Source: Pycnococcus provasolii
Lineage: Eukaryota; Chlorophyta; Pseudoscourfieldiophyceae; Pseudoscourfieldiales
DNA: 64,000 bases
Assembly (NCBI GenBank): GCA_049487715.1
Contig: CP150562.1
Coordinates: forward strand, 124,001 to 188,000
Direction: 5' to 3'
Both the position numbers and the translations under genes were made by a program. Positions 38,743 to 51,200 of the stretch are shown piece after piece; position 1 is the stretch's first letter, and each line of letters begins with the position of its first letter. The notes beneath the pieces are model-generated. The model did no database searches and was not told where the DNA came from. It saw only the letters and a list, made by a program, of their open reading frames with translations.

Positions 38743-40046
38743 GCTATGCTATGATATCAGGAAAGGTCGTAGTTGCCAACGTTTCACTTCACTTCACTCC
38801 ACTTCACTACACTTTCTCCGAGTGATTGAGTTCGCGAACAGGTGCAGTTGAGCGGAAAGCCGGCGCGGCGCAGCTCCGGGGGTTTTCTTTTCCTTCGACC
38901 TTCGTGTCTTGAGACACAAGCGCTCGCTGCCTCGCTGGCTGGCTAAAGCAAGCTCGTGAGGTGATATGTATTTATGTATGCCCGATAGTCTATGGAGAAA
39001 GACGGCAACGTGGAGTGGTCGAGTCACTCGGTGGAGGGGAGCGTTAGGGTAGGTAAGGTCAGTACTCAGTGGTGCACTGGCCACTCCGCCACTGTTCGTA
39101 CAGTACGACCTTTTCGTCTTCGCGGAACGTCTCTGCCATAAAATTTAACGTTGCAAAATAATGCCATGTAGTACTACTGTATGGTCCTTTGCGTGAAGTC
39201 ACGCAAGAAACACACGCTCTCTCCCGGCTCCCGCCGCTTGCCGACCGGTGCAGTGCTGTGCACCTGTGCAGTATCAGCGAGAAACGCTTACATCAAGCCA
39301 GATCAATTGGCAGATTACTGTAATTGCCAGGATACCGCACCAGGAAACCACACCAGGCACCAGCGAGCGAGGGTGGTCAAAGAATCACGCAAACGCACTT
39401 GTATAGAACTACATACTGTACATGGGAAGGAAACTCGCTGATCCTGCGCCACCTGCGCCACCTGCCAGGGACCCTTTCACGGTGCTGTGCCAGTGGTCAG
39501 GAATGAATCCCGTGAAGTGAAACGCTTCCCAAGGGTGACCCCTTTGCCCAACAGCCCAAGACAGTCCCTTGAACACGTGAAAGGTGAATGGTGGTGAAGG
39601 GCAAACGCTTCCTGTTCCTGTTCGGCAAACGAGCCCAAGCCATCGTCGTGCGAGTGAAATGGGTCCCGAGGAATGGAATGGGGACCCGTCATTGCGCCAA
39701 ACTTGAACTAAACTTTCCTGTTCAGTTCCTGTTCCTGTTCAGTTCCTGTTCCTGTTCCTGTTCAGTTCAGTTCCTGGGTTTGCCGTGTTCCTTTCGGATT
39801 TCTTTTGAATCCCCCTCCTTCTCCAAGAGGCCTTCGAAGAAGAACTCGAACGGAGGAATTCAGAAGTTCAAGCCCTTCAACCCTCTGATGAGCGAGGCCG
39901 CGTTTTTCCCGTCCCCATCATCGTCATTCAAGGTGGCCATCACTTGCATCTCTCTCTCTCCCGTCCCATTCATTTCAGTTCAGTTCGCTTAGCTTAGTGG
40001 CTTATTGCTTGCTTCCTTTGTAGCATATAGGCTGCTCGTAACCTTA
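38743..40046. other. Long intergenic region with CTGTTC repeats
   Basis: A 1.3-kb spacer between divergent GAF and kinesin genes. No family-like ORF is seen. It includes a GTTCCTGTTCAG-type repeat at about 39717-39776, a duplicated TGCGCCACC near 39444-39461 and a CT repeat at about 39950-39962. Confidence 0.6.
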
Positions 40047-41915
40047 ATGGCTGACACGTTCGTGACCCCGGAGGGTCCCGAGGGATCCGGCATCGTCGTG
40101 TGCAGCCGCTTTCGGCCGCAAAACAACATGGAGCGCGAAAAGGGAACGCCGGACGTCGCCAAGTACAGCGAGGACGGAAAGGCCGTCTACCTCGAAGAAC
40201 AGGGAACGGACCAAGTTTCCACATTCACGTTCGACCGCGTCTTCTCGCCAGAAAGCACGCAGAGCGAGGTGTACGAGTACGCGTGCAGGCCAGTCATCGA
40301 CGACGTGCTAAACGGATACTACTCGACCATCTTCGCGTACGGGCAAACGGGAAGCGGAAAGACGTTCACCATGGAGGGTGGCGCGGGTGGCCACGGCGAC
40401 GACAACGACCTGCGAGGAGTCATACCGCGCGCAGTCGAGCACCTCTTCGACCGCATAGGCGCCGAGGACCCGGAGAACACGGAGTACACCGTTGCCGTGC
40501 AGTACTGCGAGATCTACATGGAGCGCATCCGTGACCTCCTTGACAAGACGAAGATGAAGGTTAACCTGGACATACGCGTCGACCTCGAGCGAGGCGTGTA
40601 CGTCGACAACGCGACGGAGGTTGTGGTGAAGAGCGACCTCGACGTCCTGAAGCTGCTCGACCGCGGCTCGAGCATGCGGCACACGTCCGCGACGGGCATG
40701 AACGAGCAGAGCAGCCGCAGCCACGCCATCTTCTCCATCACAGTGCGGCAGAAGCAGCTCAGCGACCTGACGGTGAAGACGGGAAAGCTCAGCCTCGTCG
40801 ACCTTGCAGGATCCGAGCAGGTGTCCAAAACTGGCGCCAAGGATCAGCGGCTGGAGGAGGCGAAGCAGATCAACAAGAGTCTCAGCGCGCTTGGCAATGT
40901 CATCAAGGCGCTCACGGACGGAAAGAGCTCGTACGTGCCATACCGAGACAGCAAGCTGACGCGCATCCTGCAGGATTCCCTCGGCGGATCGAGCCGAGCC
41001 GCGCTGATCGTCGCGTGCTCGCCGAACGCGTACAACCTTTCAGAGACCATCTCCACGCTTCGGTTCGGCACGAGGGCAAAGTTCATCAAGAACAAACCAC
41101 GCGTGCACGTTGGGTACGGCGGCAGCGAGATGGACACCATCCTGATTCAGCGCGAGGAGGAAATTGGCAGGCTAAAGGAGCAGATGGAACGCATGCGCAA
41201 CGAGACGAAGCTGCGCATGCGAGAGCACGAGCGGTACCTGGTGCGTTACGGCGAGCTGCCGGCTGAGGCGGAGGACGAGTACTACCAGGAGTTCCTTGAG
41301 CTGAAGAGTACCGACAGCGCTGCAGCCGCGCAGCTGCTTGCTTCAAACGCGACTGCGAGTGGCGGCAGCGCTGGCGCTGCTAAGCGCGGAGGAAGTAATA
41401 TGCGTGGATTGGGCCTGCTCAACATGTCCGAGCACCTTCGCATCTCGCTCGAGGCGAATCTTGCTCTCGAGGCGCAGGTGAAGGCGATTGCGAAGGAGGC
41501 GGGGCTCGCAAGAACGGCCATCTCGGAGATTGAGCGCCATCTCGACGGGGAGTCGCACCTGTTCGGGCAGTGTCGCACGGAGTGCGCTAACTTCGTCAAG
41601 CGGTTCGCCCCTGAGGGAGACGATAAGGCAAAGGAGGACGCGAGACGGCTCGACCAGACATTAGTGATGGCGAAGCACAGGTCTGAAAGCTTGGTGAAGA
41701 AGATGAAGCCACTTGGACGCGCGAGCACGGCGGTCGCGGCGGCTGCTCAGCACGTGATGAGCATGCAGGAGAGTCTCGTGGAGGTGTACAAGGTGCACGG
41801 CTTGCACGTTGGCGATAAGGGTGCTTCTGCGCCTGCTCCTGCGCCCGCACCTGTCTCGTCAGCAAGCAAGGTGAGCACGCTGACGCGCTCGAACGTGTAT
41901 ACATCGAACAACTAA
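40047..41915 (+). CDS. Kinesin-1-type motor protein
   Basis: Encodes 622 residues from ATG 40047. The motor domain occupies residues ~14-345: P-loop GQTGSGKT, switch I NEQSSRSH, switch II LVDLAGSEQVSKTGA, and the microtubule-binding YRDSKLTRILQDSLGG. The GRGVY/ERGVYVDNATEVVV segment fits kinesin-1 better than other classes. A short neck and coiled coil follow (~370-420), then ~200 residues of helical and low-complexity tail with no IAK motif. Conventional kinesin heavy chains are ~930 residues, so the stalk/tail is reduced. It walks on microtubules with ATP; cargo is unknown. TGTAA lies 5 bp after the stop. Confidence 0.92.
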   Translation: MADTFVTPEGPEGSGIVVCSRFRPQNNMEREKGTPDVAKYSEDGKAVYLEEQGTDQVSTFTFDRVFSPESTQSEVYEYACRPVIDDVLNGYYSTIFAYGQTGSGKTFTMEGGAGGHGDDNDLRGVIPRAVEHLFDRIGAEDPENTEYTVAVQYCEIYMERIRDLLDKTKMKVNLDIRVDLERGVYVDNATEVVVKSDLDVLKLLDRGSSMRHTSATGMNEQSSRSHAIFSITVRQKQLSDLTVKTGKLSLVDLAGSEQVSKTGAKDQRLEEAKQINKSLSALGNVIKALTDGKSSYVPYRDSKLTRILQDSLGGSSRAALIVACSPNAYNLSETISTLRFGTRAKFIKNKPRVHVGYGGSEMDTILIQREEEIGRLKEQMERMRNETKLRMREHERYLVRYGELPAEAEDEYYQEFLELKSTDSAAAAQLLASNATASGGSAGAAKRGGSNMRGLGLLNMSEHLRISLEANLALEAQVKAIAKEAGLARTAISEIERHLDGESHLFGQCRTECANFVKRFAPEGDDKAKEDARRLDQTLVMAKHRSESLVKKMKPLGRASTAVAAAAQHVMSMQESLVEVYKVHGLHVGDKGASAPAPAPAPVSSASKVSTLTRSNVYTSNN

Positions 41916-42029
41916 ACGTGTAACTACCCATATTTACTATCCCTACCACTACGGTAACTTACCACCAGGCATACTGTACAGTAATGTGTGACAATTAAAG
42001 TTTATGTAGTGCTACTACTACATGTTTGG

Positions 42030-42090
42030 GGTTAGGGTTAGGGTTAGGGTACCTGGATTAGGTTTCCTGGATTAGGGTTTAGGGCTAGGC
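42030..42090 (+). promoter_or_regulatory. TTAGGG tract before ABCF gene
   Basis: GGGTTAGGGTTAGGGTTAGG followed by degenerate GGATTAGG and TTTAGGGCTAGG units, ending ~91 bp before the ATG at 42181. Confidence 0.5.
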
Positions 42091-42180
42091 TCTCAAGTGT
42101 CAGGTGTCAGGGATTGCTTGGTGTTTGTTGCGATCTTGTCAGTTTCTGCCCCCCCCCTCCTTCATCTTCTCCACTCCCCC

Positions 42181-44457
42181 ATGTCGGCGCTCTCTCTGGT
42201 GTCGACGCTGCGCTCCTGCCTTCCCAACGTCGACGACGACACGCTCGACTTCCTCATAGAGGGCATACAGTCCATACTGGGCGACATCGGAGCCTCTTCC
42301 AACGAACAAGAAGCTCTTACAGAACTTGTCGACGTACTCGCGCCGCACGTCGAGGAGGCGGGCCTGCCGGATCCCGATGACGCATCTCACCAACTTGCGG
42401 TCGCGCTTGTGGCGAACAGAAGTGGCGGCGCAGGACCATCTGACATTGTCGTCGCGCAATCAAACAACTCCTCCTCGCTGTCTGCGCCAATCAGTCTCGC
42501 AGACGAAGAGGACCTGCAAGAAGACTTCAAAGTGAAAGAGAGGGAAAGACGAGAGGCGACGGAGAAGGCGGAGAGAGACGCTATGCAAAAGGCACTCGAA
42601 GATAAGCAAAGAGCTCGAAATGCCGCCGCGGAGAAAAAAGCGCAGGCGGCGGCAAATCGCGCGATCGAGATTGTCAAGTCTAACCTGGCGGAGCTCAACG
42701 CCGAGCTCGCGGAAAAGAACCAGGCGGCTGCAAAGTGGCGCGCAAATAACGGGCGCCTTTCTCTTGGCGCTGTCGTGATACCATCGTTTGATCTGCCCAA
42801 TCCTGGTGGAGGTGCAAATCTGCTCGAGAATGCCAACGCGACGCTTGTTCCTGGAAGAAGATATGCGCTCGTCGGCCGAAACGGAAAGGGCAAGTCCACC
42901 CTCCTGCGCTGGTTCGCGGCTGGAAGGCTAGGTGGCCTGGGCACAGGTGCGGCTGTTCACTTGGTGAACCAGGAGGTGAGCATCACGGCGGAGCAAGAGG
43001 ATGCTACGCCAGGCGAGGTGGTCGTCGCCGCGGACGTGGAACGTAGCCTGCTTCTCGACGAGCGGACGGCGCGCGTTGCTGAGCTCGGGGGCGGAGAGGA
43101 CGAAGCCTCGGTGGATGAGCGTGTGCGCGCGATCGACGAACGTCTCGAGGCGATCGAGTCAGCAACGGCGGAAGTTCGTGCGGAGCGATTATTGATCAAC
43201 CTTGGATTCAGCGATGCGATGCGAGCACGACGCATGCGGCAGATGAGTGGAGGGTGGCGTGTGCGCACGATGCTCGCATGTGCATTGTTCGCCGCGCCAG
43301 ACGTGCTCCTTCTGGACGAGCCGACGAATCATCTGAGCATTGACGCGGTGCTTTGGCTGGCGCGTGAGCTTGCCACGGGCTCAACCTGGAAGGACAAGAT
43401 CATCATCATTGTATCCCACGATCGCCACTTCCTCGACGACGCGGCGACCGACACGCTGCACGTATCGGGTGTCGCTCGGCGACTAAGTCAGGTGCGTGGT
43501 TCCTACTCGCTGTGGGCAGGTCGACGGGCGGAGGAGCAGAAGGCACTGCAACGCCGTGTGGACCAGAGGCAGGAGAAAATTAACGAGTTGAAGGCTTACG
43601 CTGGCCACGGCTTTAAGTACGGCGGTTCGTCGAGCCAGATCAACATGATGACACGCAAGGCGCACGAGGCTGAGAAGCTCGAGAAGGAGGGAGCGGACGA
43701 GGCGTATGAGCTTGCAGCATTAATGGAAGACGCGGAGGCGCCGTTGGCGTTGCAGGCGGGCGGTCTTCTGGACTCGCAGGCGGTTGTGCAGCTGAGGCAG
43801 GTGAGCTTTCGATATAATAGCGACGAGTCAGCGTGGCTTTTGCGAAACGTTGACTTGACATTGACGTCCAAATCAAGAGTGGTGCTGCTGGGTGAGAATG
43901 GCGTTGGCAAGACCACGGCACTGAAATTGATTCAGGGTATGCTCGAGCCTTCGAGGGGGGAGGTATTCGTGGCTGGCGGCGCGCGCGTGGCGACGGTGAA
44001 TCAGCACCACGCGGACCAGCTCGACTTCACGATGACACCGCTTCAGTTTATGTTGAGCAAATTTCCAGGCAGCGGTAGCTACGACCACGAGATTGAGCTT
44101 AGAGGTCATCTCGCTCAGACGGGTGTGCCTGCTGAGTTGCAGACGACTCTAGCCGCAGGCTTGAGCGGTGGGCAGCGAAGTCGCGTGGCTCTTGCTGCGG
44201 TTTCCTACCAGCGTCCTCACATCCTGCTGCTCGACGAGCCGACGAACAACCTTGATCTTGAAAGTGTTGGCGCGCTCGCGGACTGCGTGCGTCGATTCGA
44301 GGGTGGCGTGCTCGTTGTGAGCCACGATCAGTATTTCGTCGAAAATTGCTGCGCTGAAGGCGAGCCCGAAATTTACGCCGTCGGCGACGGCGACCTGTCT
44401 CGCGTCGAGAGCTTTGCGCGATATCGTGCCAAGGCGATGAAGAGGTTGGAGAAATGA
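42181..44457 (+). CDS. ABCF3/GCN20-type translation ATPase
   Basis: Encodes 758 residues from ATG 42181. The N-terminal ~190 residues include a small helical domain and a charged helix. Two ABC cassettes follow: Walker A GRNGKGKST, signature MSGGWRVRT, Walker B VLLLDEPTNHLS; then GENGVGKTT, LSGGQRSRV, ILLLDEPTNNLD. The linker helices between them (Arg/Lys-rich, about residues 450-500) fit ABCF proteins, which act on ribosomes; GCN20/ABCF3 supports GCN1 and the GCN2 starvation response. No membrane domain is present. ABCF1 is excluded by the lack of its long charged N-terminus. TGTAAA follows ~20 bp after the stop. Confidence 0.92.
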   Translation: MSALSLVSTLRSCLPNVDDDTLDFLIEGIQSILGDIGASSNEQEALTELVDVLAPHVEEAGLPDPDDASHQLAVALVANRSGGAGPSDIVVAQSNNSSSLSAPISLADEEDLQEDFKVKERERREATEKAERDAMQKALEDKQRARNAAAEKKAQAAANRAIEIVKSNLAELNAELAEKNQAAAKWRANNGRLSLGAVVIPSFDLPNPGGGANLLENANATLVPGRRYALVGRNGKGKSTLLRWFAAGRLGGLGTGAAVHLVNQEVSITAEQEDATPGEVVVAADVERSLLLDERTARVAELGGGEDEASVDERVRAIDERLEAIESATAEVRAERLLINLGFSDAMRARRMRQMSGGWRVRTMLACALFAAPDVLLLDEPTNHLSIDAVLWLARELATGSTWKDKIIIIVSHDRHFLDDAATDTLHVSGVARRLSQVRGSYSLWAGRRAEEQKALQRRVDQRQEKINELKAYAGHGFKYGGSSSQINMMTRKAHEAEKLEKEGADEAYELAALMEDAEAPLALQAGGLLDSQAVVQLRQVSFRYNSDESAWLLRNVDLTLTSKSRVVLLGENGVGKTTALKLIQGMLEPSRGEVFVAGGARVATVNQHHADQLDFTMTPLQFMLSKFPGSGSYDHEIELRGHLAQTGVPAELQTTLAAGLSGGQRSRVALAAVSYQRPHILLLDEPTNNLDLESVGALADCVRRFEGGVLVVSHDQYFVENCCAEGEPEIYAVGDGDLSRVESFARYRAKAMKRLEK

Positions 44458-44605
44458 TAAATAACTTCTTAGTTCTGTGTAAAGTATATATGATAGAATA
44501 TATATGATTCAACACGTTCGTGCCATCGCCTTCTCGCACGGCACGGCGTTCCTATTCCCTCCTGCTTTTGCGCTCCTCTTTGTGTTCGCCCAGCCAACCC
44601 GTACT
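44454..44605 (+). repeat. Decayed copy of the 56602-56745 segment
   Basis: Starts ATGATAAATA..GTTCTGTGTAAAGTAT, then a TATAT block, an ACACGTTC..TGCCA..CGC.TTCTCGCAC segment and GCCAACCCGT, in the same order as downstream of the polycystin gene. On the minus strand it resembles the C-terminus of the unknown gene at 56666 but with stops or indels. Confidence 0.6.
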
Positions 44606-44950
44606 GGTGTCACATACAGTACATGATGCGGCACCCTTCCTCTAAAGGTACGAGGACGGTACGATCAGGCAAGGATGCGTGCTAGCCTTTAAAAAAAAGG
44701 TATGTCGTGACACAGCAACTCCTTGCTGTGATATCAGGCCTGATCATGACGTGACATCACTTTGTGATATCCCAAATACCTATGAGTACCACCAATACCT
44801 GCCTGGTTGGTTACTTGGTTGGTACTTGGTTGGAACTTGGTTGTCCGAGGCCTCCGGAGTCTTCTGACATCTGACTGACAGGTCTCGGAGCTCCCCGTGC
44901 GATGATGCGATCGATGAGGCTCCGAACAAGTGGCCTTAACAAGGGGCCGT
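44606..44950. other. Intergenic spacer, no gene seen
   Basis: Short spacer upstream of the polycystin-like gene. Contains a GGTTGGTACTTGG-type duplication near 44815-44840 and no ORF with family resemblance. Confidence 0.5.
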
Positions 44951-47900
44951 ATGTACCGTGCATTGTTATTTTTTCATTTATTTATTCCTCGTTGCCTCTC
45001 TTTGTCATGCCCGTGTCGTCGTCGCGTCGTCGACATAAGCACCATAAGAAGGGAGAAGGTTGGCTCCTCGTTGAAGGTTGGCTCCTCGTTGAAGGTTGGC
45101 GATAGCGCGGTTTCTGGCGGCGTTGGCGGCGTCTCCTATGCTGAGCGATGGCGGCGAATCGTGAAGCCTACTCTCAGGTTTGGTCGCATACATACGAATC
45201 GACGTTTGGCGGCCGAAACCAGTGCGAAACTTACAAAGGAGATACCAGCCACACGCACAGAAGTCACCGACTTCATATACCAAAAGGCTCGTCAACTTAC
45301 ACGAAAAAAACAAAAGTACACCGTAATGGCAACTCTAATATGCTTCACGGTTGGCTTCTTCTATCTCCTCTACGTTCAAGGACGCGTACAAGCGGTTCAG
45401 CGCGCCACTAGTGACCTCGTCAAACTCGTAGAAGATCGTCTGCAATACGAACAGTACATATCACCAAAACGTGCTCTCCGTTGGATCGGAACCTCGATCG
45501 TCGCCTCACACTGGCGCGACCCCGTCTGCGGCGATGGCGTGTGCGAAGCGCCGTATGAGTTCCCGCTGGTCAATGGAGTCGGCTGCGTACCCGACTGCGG
45601 AATCTCGAAAGACACGGACGACGTCGTGGTGCAGGTTGCAACTGATTTTCGCGTTCCTGGTGCGCCGGAAGAGCGACTCGCCGAGGCGTCGACCTGGAAC
45701 ATGTGCCGTGTTGACGAAGGTCGTGCGTCGCTCGGCCTTGAGCCAACGTGCACTTCGCGGGCGAGCTCGCATATGCCCGGCGTACGCGCTTTTGGGCTGA
45801 AAAAGGTACAGGTGACCCGGGAAAGCAGCTGGCGACTGGATGTTGACGGCGATTATCTCGGACGTTCCGCTGGCGAGCTCACAAGGCTCAACGGCGGTGG
45901 TGGTGATGATGGCACCTCCACGACGCTGGAGTCAGTTGCGCTGAACGGAACCACGTCCAGACGATGGGAAAGATGTCCTTCGTCGAGTCGCATACGGAAG
46001 GTTTCAACTGACATGACGAGACGGCGACGCGCTCAAGCGCTGTCCGCAGTGCGGGACAGCTTGCATGCTGCTGTGGCTCGCCTCCAGTCGTCAAAGGGCA
46101 CGCCGCGGTACCGCCAGCTCCTCTCGTCGTCTACGACGTCAATCTGGAACGCAAATGGCGCATGTCCATTTCAATGCGTTGCCGCCGCGTACCAGACAGT
46201 CGCCTGCCCGTGCACGGCATGCAGTCAAGTCACCAGCAATGCCATCGCGAGTGCGGAATGCTGGAAGGCGTCATACTCGTACTGCTTTGCAAATGACGGC
46301 CGAGGTTTCCCACCTTCACCTCCGCCCCCACCATCTCCGCCCCCACCACCTCCGCCCCCGCTCTCTTTCAATTTTGCTCACGACAGCCGATACATGACGC
46401 AACCTGAGGCGATATCGTTCTGCCAGTCCATGGGCGGAAAGTTGGCGCAGGCAACAAATACAGCCGAGTTTTCCGCCACGAAGAGCTATGCTACAACGAA
46501 CAGCTTACCCGATGTCTGGGTGGATTTGACAGACGCCGCGACTGAGGGAACGTGGAAGAATAGCCAAGGTGTGGTAGCATCAGGCCTCGTCTGGGCGAAT
46601 GGCCAGCCGGACAACTGGAACAACGAAGATTGTGCCATCTTGCTGAGCGCGAATCCGAGAAAACTTAACGACAATGAATGTGGATATGCGATAGCGACCG
46701 TCTTGTGTCAAAGTGTCGAACAGAGCAAGTGGAACAATGAGCGAAAGACTGGCGTTCAGCTGATTCCCAAAGCCCTACCTTATGCAGATGCGAAGACGTA
46801 CTGCCAAAAACTTGGTGGCAGATTAGCAATGGTCCGCTTCAGCGGAGAAATGAACGCACTAGCATCACTGATTCAATCAAGCAGCTTAATTAGTGGTGGT
46901 CAGGTCTACGTTGGGATGAACGATATTGCATCTGAAGGAACCTTCAAGAACGACGACGGGACCACCTTTATGAATTCAGGTGCTTGGAATACCGGTGAGC
47001 CCAACAACGATGCTGGCAATGAAGACTGCGTATTTTTGGATTACAACAGCAAAACGTTGAATGACAAGCCTTGCACTTCCACGGCGCCATTCGTGTGCGA
47101 TAATATCCCTCAGTATACTTCAGGATGTCCATCCAACTCAGGAAGTACGGGCAAGTTGGTCTCAATCAATTCAAAAATCGTGTACTGTCAGGACGGATGG
47201 ATCTTGCTAGGAGCATACAAGCACAACGCCAACGAGAATCTTGCGCTGAACGAAGGTTTGGCCCCGCTGGATCCCAATGACAGTTACTCGCACATTTCGA
47301 GCTCTGAGATTGGCATAAACGGTGGTAGTATTGAAAGTGTGCGGGTGTACTGCACTACGAGTGCTCACAACCGCGTGATGCATTTTAGCACTGGCAACTC
47401 TTTTGCAAAGAGTCTTGCTGCATCTTCAACTTCTGTCACTGGCAACAGTGCAAATCATTGGACATCCAACTATGTGCTTTTCAACGGCCATACTGCAAAA
47501 TTGCCCGCTCAGACATCCAACGGCTACAATCCAACAAATTATTATGGATATTTTCCGTTCTTTAAAAGTGCTCAATATCACTGGGCCATTCGAGCAGGAT
47601 CGAATCGTTGGGAGTGCGATGATTTTGCAAGTGGGTCTCAATACAATACGCTGCACCAGGTATGGATTCGCCTCAATTCGAGGCGCCGTGGCAATCGCAA
47701 GCTTCTACAAGATACGAGATCTACTAGTATCCAACGACGTTGGCTCACGAGTCGAGATCGATTTGCGGCAGATGCAGCATGCACAGCCCTCCATGGCAGT
47801 GTCAGTGCTGGCAAATTGGCGGGACATTGGCTCGATCTCCAGGTATCAGGAGGCGTGCTCGGTGGGAATTCTAATTCGCCCAAGGTTGGCTCAACGTTCG

Positions 47901-48256
47901 CTTCGGTCACTTTTCCAGCTAATGCGGTGTCAAGCGTGACGACGGTATCATTCATGGAGCTGCAAGCAACCGAAGTCGGGTCAATGCCAATAGGAGTCAA
48001 AGCTTCACCGATAGTGGCTCTCAAGTGCGGTGCGCTGGGGACGGCAAACTTGAATCAGCCGACGACGTTCAAGATGCCCTATGACGGAACTGTGGGAACA
48101 GGTTCTCTCACAGTACACCGCCTCGCATCAGCAAGTGCGACAACGTGGGGTGTCTTGTCACAAGCACCCCTCGCCTGCAGTGCCGCGGAATGTTCTGTTA
48201 CCTTCGCGACACCAAGTTGTGGCATCTTCGCGGCAACCATCATTCCATTTACATCC

Positions 48257-48291
<35 letters not shown>

Positions 48292-51200
48292 GCCGCCACC
48301 TCCCCCGCCACTTTCCTCGCCACCGCCACCTCCCCCGCCACTTTCCTCGCCACCGCCACCTCCCCCGCTATCGCCACCACCGCCATCACCTCCCCCGCCA
48401 CCTCCCCCCCCACCTCCCCCCCCACCTCCAGCAATGGCATCTTTCAATGTAATTTTTGGCATCGGCGGGTACACGGTGGCTTCCTTCGATGCTTCGGCTC
48501 AAACCGCATTCCGACAAGCACTCGCGAACGTACTCAACGTGGATGTGTCTGCGGTGAAAATCCTTGAAGTACAATCTTCCTCGCGCCGACGTGTTCTTAA
48601 TCAGTCGAACGGAGTGAACATAAAAGTTTCAATCGAAGCGTCCACAACAAGCGTCGCGCAATCATCTGCGGCTCTTCTCGCATCTGCAATTGGCAACGGC
48701 TCTCTTACCACTAGTCTAACTCAGAGTGGCTTGAACTCGATGACAAGTCTTTCTCTCCAGCAGTCCGCACAGTTCGCTTTCCCTCCTCCGCCATTTCCAC
48801 CCCCCGCACCACCTCCTCCGCCGCTTCCATCTCCACCCTGGCCTGTGCCACCCCCGCCACCTCCCTTTACACCTCCCCCCTTAGCGCCACCGCCGCCACC
48901 CCTACCGCCACCACCACCGACACTGCCGCCGCCGCCACCGCCTCAACCATCACCGCCACCGCCAAGCCCGCCTCCTAAACTTCCACCGCCCCCACCTCAG
49001 CAGCCGCCAGATATGCCACCTCCACATCCTGCACCACCCCTGCCGCCCTCACCGCCACCACCTTCGCCACCTCCACCGATTCCCTTCCTGCCTCCACCGC
49101 CTCCTCATCCACCACCTCCTCCACTTCCGCTGCCACCACCACCTCCGCCACCCCAGCTTCCTCCACTCCCTCCGCCACCATCTCCCCTGCTGCCTCCGCC
49201 TCAACCGCCACCTAGGCCTCCTCCTGCACCACCGCCAAATACGCCACCTGCTCCGCCGCCGAATGCGCCTAATTTTCCTAATCCGCCTGCGCCTATCCCT
49301 CCTCCCGCGCCCCCGCCTTCAGTGCCACAATTTGGCGGCGGGGCTGCCGTGGAGTTTGTACAGCTGTCACCACCCCCGCCGTCGTACCCGCCACCTCCCG
49401 AGCCAACGCCGCTCTTCGGAATTACTACAACCACTACAACCACTACAAGACCGCCGGACACGATCGCCCCCGTGATCACGCTCATCGGTAATGACCGCTA
49501 CGAGATTGCGCAGAAAGCTACGTTTGAAGAGCCCGGCTTCAAAGCACTAGATGACCCATCTGGCACCGATCTTTCTAATCGCGTCGTAGTGTCAGGAGGC
49601 CCAGTTGTCACGTCTGTGGTGGCAGATTTTGTGCTCGTTTACACAGTATGCGATGACGAACAAAACTGCGCTTCGGCAGAACGGATCGTTAGTGTGATTA
49701 ATCCTTGCCCCGAAGGTGAAATCGTGTGCGAAGACGGCTCGTGTTCGAGCGGCGGAGGTGCGTGCAATGTTGGAAATTTTCAAAATGTGCTTGACGATTC
49801 TGAAGCATCCTCCGTCGTGGAGTATGTGCCAGAGGAAGACATTTTACCTCCGCAGATCTTCCTCCGGGCTCCTGTTGAAAGTCGCTTCATCGCCACGTCA
49901 GAGGGTGTCAGTATCGTTGAGCAGGCTGTGCCAATCTTCGAAGAGTTCAGCGATACATCGGGACCTTACGGCGGCTACGAGGCGGTAGATGAGACTGATG
50001 GTACCGTCACCTCGCTGGTGACGGTGACTTTTGATCATGTCATTGACACCAGCAAGGCGACGCCACCTGATCAGCCTTTTGTCCTGGAATACTCGGTGAA
50101 AGACAAATCAGGAAATGTTGCTCCTCCCGCCTTTCGCAGGATTTCAATCGTTGATCCATGTGCTGCAAACGGCGAGGTGCTTTGCGAGATTGATCGCAAG
50201 TGCCGAGCAGACTGCTCGATGGCCATTGCGTCGGTCAATGTGGCTCAGGGAAGCGGCTCTGGCACAGCTGGAGAGCCACCCACCACCATCACGCCTCTGA
50301 GTATAAATGTACTTGGTCCTGGCGGTCCAGGCAAGGCGCCGCTGCAGCTAGCTTACGGGCAAGCGTACTTGGCCTGCGAGACGGGCCGGACAACGCTTTG
50401 CGACAAGGGTGCCCTCGCGTCTGGAGGAATTCCGCCGTTGCAGCCCCTGCGTGCTTGCGGCGCCGCATGGGATGCTGAGGGCATCGCCCGGTGCGACGTC
50501 AATCCCTGGCAGACTGGCGACTACACGATCGATTTCGCTGTTGTCGACTTTGCGGGAGAGACGTCGTCCGCCTCGCGACGCGTGCACGTGCGGCACACAG
50601 CATCGACGTGCCCACCGGGCGAGCAGCCTTGCGACGGCGGAATGTCATGCTCAGAGAATGGCGTATGTCCAGGTGAGCTTGGGGATTCGGGAAACGAAGA
50701 GATCGTTGCAGAAGTCGAGGCAAGAGACGAGCCGCCACAAATTACACTCCTTAACGGCGGAGGTGTAGGCACGTCAGTTAAGGTTCGACAGTATCACAGG
50801 TATGAACCGTGCACGGCAGCTTCATCTTTTTTACCCAACGACGATGTACTGTGCGAGCCTGGGGCGAGTGCCATAGACGATTTTGACGGTCCCGTGACAG
50901 GCGATGTTCTCGCATGCCCTCCATCGACCTGCGTTGGTAGCGGTGCCAGCGGTGCACAGGACACCGCATGCTTGGGCCACCTTTTCAACGTCAAGGGTCT
51001 CAAGGGCTGTTTGAACACGTCGATTGCCAACGGTGTGTTCGAGGTTGCGTTTGTAGTCAAGGACAGCGCAAATCCACCAAATGTTGCGAATGCGACTCGC
51101 ACTGTGACCATTACACCGCCTTGTGATGAAGGAAATTACTGGTGCTTCGACGACAGCAAAGAGTTAGGCGGGTTCTGCTCGGACATGACCTGCCAAGAAC

